From NCBI RefSeq assembly GCF_940670765.1, contig NZ_CALNVW010000030.1, positions 1 through 64,000 of the forward strand: 64,000 nt of DNA, written 5' to 3'. This document shows positions 8,114 to 14,171 of the stretch, one piece after another. The position numbers were made by a program, and so were the translations under genes. The notes below the pieces were generated by a model. That model worked only from the letters and a program-made list of their open reading frames with translations, was not told the origin of the DNA and made no database searches. The DNA is from Streptomyces sp. A 4/2 (GTDB lineage: Bacteria > Actinomycetota > Actinomycetes > Streptomycetales > Streptomycetaceae). Positions within the stretch are counted from its first letter, which is position 1. Every line of letters begins with the position of its first letter.

Positions 8114-8257
8114 ATGAACGTGACCGCCCAGGAAGAACTCCGGACCGAGGCCTCCCAGGTGCTCGATCTCACCATCGGTGAGCTGGAGACGGAAATCCCG
8201 GACTACGAGAGCGCCCGCCCCATCAGCTGTATGGCCGGCGGCTACTGCCTTCCGTAA
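8114..8257 (+). CDS. Putative RiPP precursor peptide (47 aa)
   Basis: This small gene has an excellent ribosome site (GGAGG at 8104-8108) before an ATG at 8114 and ends TAA at 8257. The first 33 residues are acidic and helix-prone with no Cys (QEELRTEASQVLDLTIGELE), like the leader of a modified peptide. The last 14 residues, ARPISCMAGGYCLP, are Gly/Cys-rich and resemble a core: one Ser (S38) and two Cys (C39, C45), with no Thr. Seventeen bases after the stop comes a gene for a LanM-type dehydratase domain, followed by two cupin-type oxygenase-like genes. A lanthionine, a dehydroalanine, a C39-C45 disulfide or hydroxylated residues are all possible. The leader cleavage site is not evident. 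An in-frame ATG at 8108 overlaps the ribosome site and is unlikely. Confidence 0.72.
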   Translation: MNVTAQEELRTEASQVLDLTIGELETEIPDYESARPISCMAGGYCLP

Positions 8258-8274
8258 CCGGCGGACGGCAGGCT

Positions 8275-10758
8275 GTGCGCCAGTCACCCGAACTGCCCCC
8301 GGCCGCCGCGCGGTTGATCCGCGCGGCGGCGCGGGGAGGGGCCACGGAGGCCTTTCCGCCCGTGGTCACCGCGGGGCCTGACGGCACGGTGGCCAGGGAC
8401 CCGGGCCCCCACGGGGAGGCCGTTGCCCATCGGCTCGGCGAGCTGCTGGCCGGACCCGCCTTCACTCCGCTGCTCGACCTGCTGGAACGGCTGGAGAGCT
8501 GGTGCGGGTCCCTCGCTCCCGAACTCTCCGGACTCTGCGCGGGCGCTCTGCCCGAACTCTCCGGGCTCTGCACCGGCGCTCTCTCCGGGCATCCCGCTGC
8601 GCCCTCCACCGTGCCCCCTGCCACCGTGCCCTCTCCCGTTGCACCGTCTTCCACGGCTTCTTCCGGAGGGCTGCTCAGCACGCAGAACACCGCGCTCTTC
8701 GGGCCGCTCGTCCTGGAGGTCTTCACGGCCTGTGCGACGGCGCCCGCCGACACGGCCCGGCGCTTCGCGACCGAACGGGGCGCACAGTTCCAGCGCGCCC
8801 TCGGCCTCTTCCTCCGCCGCCTCCACCGTGACCTGCGGGGCCCCGACTGGCCGGAAGGGCCGCGATGCCGGGGAACGCTGGTCGCCCTGAGCGCGTACGG
8901 CGAGGAGACGCACAACGGCGGACAGCGCGTGCTGCGCGCGCGGTTCAGCGGCGGTGGCTCCGTTGCGTACAAACCACGCCCCGCTTCCGGCGAAGCCCTG
9001 TTCCTCGCCACCGAGGGCTCGGTATTCGCCCTGCTCAACGCCCTGCCCGCCGCCTCGGGCGAGATCCTGCTGCCCACGCTGCGCTGCTGGACCGGCAACG
9101 GCGGCGACCGGCACGCCTACAGCTGGCAGGAGTGGATCGAGCCGCCCCTGCAGGCCGGAGTGCTGCGCAGCTCGGGCCGGTGGCGGCAGACCGGCACCGT
9201 ACTCACCGAAGCCCGGACCGGGCCCTTCTGGCATCGCGCCGGATCGCTGGCCGCGGCGGCCTTTGCCTTCGGCTTCTCGGATCTGATCGGCGACAACCTG
9301 CTGACCGGGTCGCGGGACGGGGTCGACGGTCCGCTGCTCCACCCCGTCGACCTGGAAGTGTTCCTGGCCGCGACGCCCCGGCTGTACGACACCCATCTCG
9401 TCCACGACCCCGCCATGGGCGACCAGCACCATGTGGGACTGGAGTCCGGGGAGCTGTGGTGCGGCCCCGAGGGCCCCGCGCTCTGCTGGCGGGCATCGGA
9501 GGGGGGCGGGCTGGAACTCCAGCGCAGGACAAGGCCGTTCACCCGGCAGGCGTCGCGGTCCGTCGTCGGTGACCACCTGGGCAGGACCGGGTACGGGCCG
9601 CATCTGACCGCGCTGCTGCGGGGCATGTTCGACGCCTGGACGCTGCTGTGCCGCCACCGTGACGAGGTCTCCGGATTCATCGAGGAGCGCCGCGCGCACC
9701 ACTACGTACGGGTGATCGCCCGAACCACTTCCGCGTACGCCGAAGCCGTCACGTCCCTGGACCCCGCGGCGCGCGCGGGCTTCACCCCCGACGAGCGGGC
9801 CCAGCTCGCGCGTGGCGACGCGCCGTACTTCTTCCGCACCGCCGACGGCGGCCCGCTGCTCGTACTGGAACCCTCCCCGGACGGATTCCGGCCGGTGCCC
9901 GCGGCCGGGGCCCCATCCGCCGAGAGCTGGTGGCCACCGGCCGGCGGCACCTCGACGGCGGACCGGCTCACACTGGCGGCGCTCGGCATCGCGCTGCGCG
10001 ACGCGGTGCGGTACGTCTTCGCGGACACCGCACACCACGTCCACGACGAGCGGTCCGGCGTACGGCTCGACCTGCCGGGGCCCCGGCACGGCCGGGTCGC
10101 CTTCGACTGGGCGGAGACCGGTCGCCGCATCACCTACACCTGGGACGCCGCCGCGGTGCGCGTCGGCGTCGAAGAGCTGTCGGCCCCGCTCGCGCCGCTG
10201 CCGCTCGCGCCCGACACGGACATCGGCCGGTGGATGTGCGCACTCGACCGTGCCGACGCCGCGCTGCGCGAGCGCTGGACGGCGACCGGGTTCACCGACG
10301 GAGCGCTGGAGGTACGGCTGGGACGGCTGGTCCGCGCGGGCATCCGCCGGCTGCGCGGTGTCGTCGAGCGCTACGGCTGGCCCGACCGGCCGCTCGTGGG
10401 CCCCGCCGCGGCGGGCGCCGCCGCCCGGCTGCTCCAGCACGCCGATGACGAACTCGGCTTCCGCAAAGAGGCGTTGGAGCTGATGAGGAAGTCGGCGGAG
10501 GCCGGGCGGACGCCCTGGCGCGAAGTGGCCGGGGTGACCGACTCGGTGCGGCTGTCCGAGAACCGGCCACAGCTGTACGGCACCAGGTTCACCCGGGCCG
10601 GCGGAGTCCTGCGGCCCTTCCCGATCGAGGACTCCGAGGACCTCGCGGAGATCGACCGGCGCAGAGCCGGAATGGGACTTGAGCCGTTGCGGCAGTACAC
10701 CGCGCGCATCCGGGAGCGCTTCCCGCTCGACGCCGCCACCAGGAGGCCGACACCATGA
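8275..10758 (+). CDS. LanM-type dehydratase (DUF4135) with DUF6624-like C-terminus, no cyclase
   Basis: The 827-residue protein matches the N-terminal half of class II lanthipeptide synthetases. It has the kinase-like YKPRP (K233), the block GDRHAYSWQEWIEPP (about 278-291), an Asp at SDLIGDN (D336), VDLE (D359) and the elimination-region motif RVIARTTSAY (R479, R483). Family members normally have DLHxEN where this protein has DLIGDN, so the usual His is Ile. The LanC zinc ligands and cyclase fold are absent. Instead the last 85 or so residues (ENRPQLYGTRF, then FPIEDSEDLAEIDRRRAGMG) look like DUF6624. Near the N-terminus an 11-residue unit is duplicated (PELSGLCAGAL and PELSGLCTGAL, 82-103), followed by a Pro/Ser/Thr linker. 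The GTG start is weakly supported. The stop overlaps the next gene (ATGA). It probably modifies the upstream peptide. Confidence 0.8.
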   Translation: MRQSPELPPAAARLIRAAARGGATEAFPPVVTAGPDGTVARDPGPHGEAVAHRLGELLAGPAFTPLLDLLERLESWCGSLAPELSGLCAGALPELSGLCTGALSGHPAAPSTVPPATVPSPVAPSSTASSGGLLSTQNTALFGPLVLEVFTACATAPADTARRFATERGAQFQRALGLFLRRLHRDLRGPDWPEGPRCRGTLVALSAYGEETHNGGQRVLRARFSGGGSVAYKPRPASGEALFLATEGSVFALLNALPAASGEILLPTLRCWTGNGGDRHAYSWQEWIEPPLQAGVLRSSGRWRQTGTVLTEARTGPFWHRAGSLAAAAFAFGFSDLIGDNLLTGSRDGVDGPLLHPVDLEVFLAATPRLYDTHLVHDPAMGDQHHVGLESGELWCGPEGPALCWRASEGGGLELQRRTRPFTRQASRSVVGDHLGRTGYGPHLTALLRGMFDAWTLLCRHRDEVSGFIEERRAHHYVRVIARTTSAYAEAVTSLDPAARAGFTPDERAQLARGDAPYFFRTADGGPLLVLEPSPDGFRPVPAAGAPSAESWWPPAGGTSTADRLTLAALGIALRDAVRYVFADTAHHVHDERSGVRLDLPGPRHGRVAFDWAETGRRITYTWDAAAVRVGVEELSAPLAPLPLAPDTDIGRWMCALDRADAALRERWTATGFTDGALEVRLGRLVRAGIRRLRGVVERYGWPDRPLVGPAAAGAAARLLQHADDELGFRKEALELMRKSAEAGRTPWREVAGVTDSVRLSENRPQLYGTRFTRAGGVLRPFPIEDSEDLAEIDRRRAGMGLEPLRQYTARIRERFPLDAATRRPTP
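8518..8583 (+). repeat. 33-bp tandem duplication inside the dehydratase gene
   Basis: Two adjacent 33-bp units (8518-8550 and 8551-8583) each encode PELSGLC(A/T)GAL and differ at only a few bases. The duplication is in frame and is followed by a low-complexity Pro/Ser/Thr stretch to about 8665. Together they form an insertion that has no counterpart that I know of in LanM dehydratase domains. Confidence 0.75.
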
Positions 10759-11948
10759 ACGACGAACCGGTCGACTGGGTGAACTTCGCCGCGTACCACT
10801 GGGGGAAGGGGCCCGTGGTCCTGCCCGGGGGCCGGTCGGTGGACCCGCAGCGGGTGCACGAGGTGATCACCGCCGCGAGCGCGCCCTTCCACGCGGGCAC
10901 CCGGGTACGCGCCATGCCCGACGTCCGGTTCCTCACCACCCGGGGGCGGCTACCCGCTCCGGGCTCCCTGCTGCCGACCCCCGCGGACGGTGACACGGAA
11001 AGCTATCTGGCCAGACTCCGTACCGAACTACCTGATGAGGGAGCGTTGTTGACGGTTCGGCATCCCCTGCTCATCGACTTCGGACTCTGGTCGCGGGTGC
11101 GGGAACTGCTCGCGGGCCTCTGGCAGCAGGTCGGCTGGCCCGTCGTGCCGGTCGCCGCCGAGCTGACGGTGGGGGAGCGGTACGTCCGCACCTCGGGCGC
11201 CCCGGGCCCGGCCGGCGCGGCGCATCTCACCTGGGTGCTGACCGGCGCCATGACCGTCCGCGTGTGGCAGGACCCGGACCGGGAATGGAGCGAATTCGCC
11301 GTCCGTGCAGGGGAGTTGATGTACCTGCCCGACGGGTACCGGTTCGCCGACCAGTACGGCGACGGTGTGACGACCCTGCGGATCACCGTCCCGGTGCGGC
11401 AGACCGCCGCCCTGGCGACCGTGCAGGACCTGCTCGCCGAACGGGCCCAGCGGCAGCCGGAGTTCGCCGCCGGACCGGCCTTCCTGCCCTTCCCCGCTCC
11501 GACGGCTCCCGACGGCTCGTTCCGGTCGGCGGAGCCGCTCCCGGCGACTGCCCGACTCGTCGGACAGCTGGCCCACGGACCGGAGTTGGAGCGGACCCTG
11601 CGAAACCGGTGGGCGGCCCGCAGATCCGCGGCCGGTCTTGAGCCCGTACCGCCGCCCCGCGCCGCCAGGGACCTCGGACCCGGTCAGCGGTTCCGGGTGA
11701 CGGCGGAGATCTTCCGGATGGCCGACGGACCCGGATCCGCGGTCTGGGCGATCAACGGCCACCTCCTCCCGGTCGCCGGGGCGGCGGGAGAACGGATCCC
11801 GGCCGCTCTGCCGCCCGGCCGGGAGACCACGGTGGACGAGCTGGCCCGCGTCCTGGAGGTGCCCCCTGACAGCGAAGGACTGCGCGCACTGACGCGTGCG
11901 CTGTACCGGACCCGGGCGATCGAACCGCTGGAAGGCGCAGCCCCATGA
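10755..11948 (+). CDS. Cupin/JmjC-like protein with degenerate metal site
   Basis: A 397-residue protein. Its start (VDWVNFAAYHWGKGPVVL) parallels the opening of the next gene (LDWEKFAAEYWDRRPVLI) and matches the cupin_4/cupin_8 (JmjC-type) oxygenases that hydroxylate proteins. In the core beta-barrel region (ELTVGERYVRTSG, then GELMYLPDGYRFADQYGDG) the residues expected at the HxD...H iron triad are not conserved: the segment that reads YYHVGE in the neighbour is YRFADQ here. I infer a catalytically inactive partner or scaffold, perhaps forming a heteromer with the next gene product. It overlaps both neighbours by 4 bp, so the set is translationally coupled. An alternative metal arrangement cannot be excluded. 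Confidence 0.7.
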   Translation: MNDEPVDWVNFAAYHWGKGPVVLPGGRSVDPQRVHEVITAASAPFHAGTRVRAMPDVRFLTTRGRLPAPGSLLPTPADGDTESYLARLRTELPDEGALLTVRHPLLIDFGLWSRVRELLAGLWQQVGWPVVPVAAELTVGERYVRTSGAPGPAGAAHLTWVLTGAMTVRVWQDPDREWSEFAVRAGELMYLPDGYRFADQYGDGVTTLRITVPVRQTAALATVQDLLAERAQRQPEFAAGPAFLPFPAPTAPDGSFRSAEPLPATARLVGQLAHGPELERTLRNRWAARRSAAGLEPVPPPRAARDLGPGQRFRVTAEIFRMADGPGSAVWAINGHLLPVAGAAGERIPAALPPGRETTVDELARVLEVPPDSEGLRALTRALYRTRAIEPLEGAAP

Positions 11949-13201
11949 CCGAGATCGCTGTACTGGAGACCCTGGACTGGGAGAAGTTCGCGGCGGAGTA
12001 CTGGGACCGGCGGCCGGTGCTCATCAAGTCCGTCGGCGCACCGCCCTTCGTGGAGTCCGAGGTCTTCCGGGCCGCCGTGGCGGGGAGCGTGCCCCCGGGG
12101 CCGTACGGCATGCCGCCCACCGCGCAGTTCACGGTCGGCCGCCATCAACTGACCGAGCCCGGACGCCACTTCCCGCAGCTGGACGACGTCACCTTCGACG
12201 GCTACCACAAGCGCGTGGCGGGCCTGCTGGACGGCGAGCGCTACGCCCTCGTGATGCAGGGGTTCCACACCTTCCACCACCCCCAGTGGGCCCGCGAACG
12301 CGCCTTCTACGCAGGGTTGTGGAACGAGGTGGGACAGCCCTTGCAGAGTGCGATCACGGCGCTGTTCCACGGGACGTACGAGCACAGCCCGGTGGGCGTG
12401 CACCGCGACCGCTACGCCACCTTCATGTTCGCGTTGCGCGGCCACAAGCGCATGCGCTTCTGGCCCGAGCGCCCGTGGACCGAGGAGGTGACGACGGTCC
12501 TGGACTACCGGCCGTACCTGGCGGGCTCCTTCACCGCCGAGGCCGACCCCGGCGACCTGCTGTACTGGCCGTCCCGCTACTACCACGTGGGGGAGAGCGG
12601 CGACGACCCGGACACCGCGACGACCAGCGTCAACGTCGGCATCCCGCGCGAGGTCAGACAGGCGGACTTCGAGATCCACGACCTGCTGTACGACCTGACG
12701 CCGGACACCCTGCTGACACTCGCCCACGACCCCGGGCAGCTGCCGGCCCCCACCGGCCACGCCCCGCTGACCGTGCCGCCCGAGGAGGCGGGGACGGAAC
12801 TGCCCGCGGTGCTCCCGGCCGCACTGGAGCAGGCGCTGGCCCACTTCAGGACGGCGGCCGACGACACCGGCGCCGCGTGGCAGGTGGCCCGCAGATCGCT
12901 CGCCCACGGGACGGCGGGCGGCTTCCGCCCGGTGCCCCCGCCCGCCGGTCCCCGACCACCGGACGGTCCCGGCGACGGCGCGGTCCGGGCGGCCGAGCCG
13001 GTGCTGTGGGCCGAGGCGGGCGGCCGTAGGTTCTTCGCCGCGGCAGGACATGTGGCCGAGACCCCGCTGCCCGCCGCCGACCTGTCCGCCCTGCTCGGTG
13101 TCCTCAACGCGGGCGGCACACTCACCCCGCGGGAACTGCCCGCCGGGGCGCGGTCCGTGCTGGCCGCGCTGGAGTCCTTCCGGGCGCTGAAGCACGGCTG
13201 A
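11945..13201 (+). CDS. JmjC/cupin-type Fe(II) oxygenase-like protein
   Basis: A 418-residue protein of the JmjC/cupin oxygenase class (similar to ribosomal oxygenases such as YcfD/MINA). The metal triad is visible: VGVHRDRYATFMF gives His and Asp of HxD (about residues 150-152), and GDLLYWPSRYYHVGE gives the distal His (about 216). Upstream YALVMQGFHTFHHP and downstream a winged-helix-like tail agree with the family layout. Such enzymes use 2-oxoglutarate and Fe(II) to hydroxylate side chains. As the last gene of the precursor-dehydratase-cupin-cupin operon it probably hydroxylates the peptide or its leader, which is inference. The start overlaps the previous stop (ATGA). Confidence 0.8.
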   Translation: MTEIAVLETLDWEKFAAEYWDRRPVLIKSVGAPPFVESEVFRAAVAGSVPPGPYGMPPTAQFTVGRHQLTEPGRHFPQLDDVTFDGYHKRVAGLLDGERYALVMQGFHTFHHPQWARERAFYAGLWNEVGQPLQSAITALFHGTYEHSPVGVHRDRYATFMFALRGHKRMRFWPERPWTEEVTTVLDYRPYLAGSFTAEADPGDLLYWPSRYYHVGESGDDPDTATTSVNVGIPREVRQADFEIHDLLYDLTPDTLLTLAHDPGQLPAPTGHAPLTVPPEEAGTELPAVLPAALEQALAHFRTAADDTGAAWQVARRSLAHGTAGGFRPVPPPAGPRPPDGPGDGAVRAAEPVLWAEAGGRRFFAAAGHVAETPLPAADLSALLGVLNAGGTLTPRELPAGARSVLAALESFRALKHG

Positions 13202-13267
13202 GGGGCTGTCGCGGTGGACCTCCGAAGGCCGCCGCGCCCCGACGTGCTCCCCCCCGCCGTGCTCCGG

Positions 13268-14011
13268 TCACTCCTGCCCGTCGTCCCCGGCTCTGCGCCG
13301 GCGGGCGACCTCGGCACGGTAGCCGCCGGGCGCGCCTTCCCTGCGTACGGACATTGCGTCCGTGAGGAACTCGGCGACCGCGGAGGCGGGTTCACCCGGA
13401 CCGTACGGATGGAACGCCGTCTCCCGCCGCAACCCGGACCGCAGCGCCTCGGCCCGGACCGGCTGGACCGCGAGCAGCGGCAGGTGCCGGGACAGCCGCA
13501 CCTCCTCGTCCGTCCGGCGGAAACGCAGATTGGCGATCAGCGGGCCGTGCCACCAGTCCGACTCGACGACCCCCTCCAGGACTTCGTGGACCAGGCTGCC
13601 GGGCCGGTTCGGGATGCCCCGGACCAGCAGGTGCCAGCCCGGCGCCGTACGGGCCAGCAGACCCGTCCAGATCTGCAGTACGCCCGGCTCCGGGAGGGCG
13701 CTGAGCACCGGCAGATGCTCCGTGATGTCCTGCGGCGGGCTCACCCCGCGCAACCGGCAGACATCGGCGACGGAGAGATGCTGGAGCGGCAGCCACTCGC
13801 TGCTGCCGGACGGGCGGTAGGCGAACGAAGCTCCGTCCCACTTCAGCGAGCAGTCCAGTGGCGGACGGGTGTACCAGCCGTGTCCGGCCGCCGCGCGGAA
13901 CGGCTCGCAGTGCGTCACGGCGCGGAAGGGCGGCGATCCTTCGAGGGCCGGGTCGGCGGGGGTCGGCTCGATCGCCCCGGAGAAGCATCCGTGGAAGGAG
14001 AAAGTGGTCAT
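13268..14011 (-). CDS. DUF6065-like protein
   Basis: A 247-residue soluble protein transcribed toward the RiPP-like operon, its stop 66 bp from the end of the cupin gene. Recognisable blocks are FRAVTHCEPFRAAAGHGWYT followed by PPLDCSLKWDG, LQIWTGLLARTAPGWHLLVRG, and SDWWHGPLIANLRFRRTDEE. These resemble the DUF6065 family (Cys-Glu-Pro, aromatic-Pro-Pro and Trp-Asp-Gly signatures), which has no known biochemical function to me. It ends in a basic tail. The start ATG has GGAGCTGCC upstream. It shares a 160-bp intergenic region with the divergent LAL regulator. Membership in the RiPP cluster is possible from proximity only. Confidence 0.6.
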   Translation of the reverse strand: MTTFSFHGCFSGAIEPTPADPALEGSPPFRAVTHCEPFRAAAGHGWYTRPPLDCSLKWDGASFAYRPSGSSEWLPLQHLSVADVCRLRGVSPPQDITEHLPVLSALPEPGVLQIWTGLLARTAPGWHLLVRGIPNRPGSLVHEVLEGVVESDWWHGPLIANLRFRRTDEEVRLSRHLPLLAVQPVRAEALRSGLRRETAFHPYGPGEPASAVAEFLTDAMSVRREGAPGGYRAEVARRRRAGDDGQE

Positions 14012-14171
14012 GTTGGCAGCTCCTTCAGGGCAGAGGAGATTCGAAGATTACTGCCAACGCCTTCCGGGCAAGCGAACTTCTGCCCGAACGTGAACTGGTC
14101 CTCGGGACCGCCCCGCAGCGCCGACCTGCCGGGATAGTCTCGGAATCCGCATGCCTGGCAGGGGAGGAACG

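Noticed and set aside
8284..10440. 718-codon frame antisense to the dehydratase
   Set aside because: It mirrors the LanM-type gene, which has conserved motifs and operon coupling; the antisense frame has neither.
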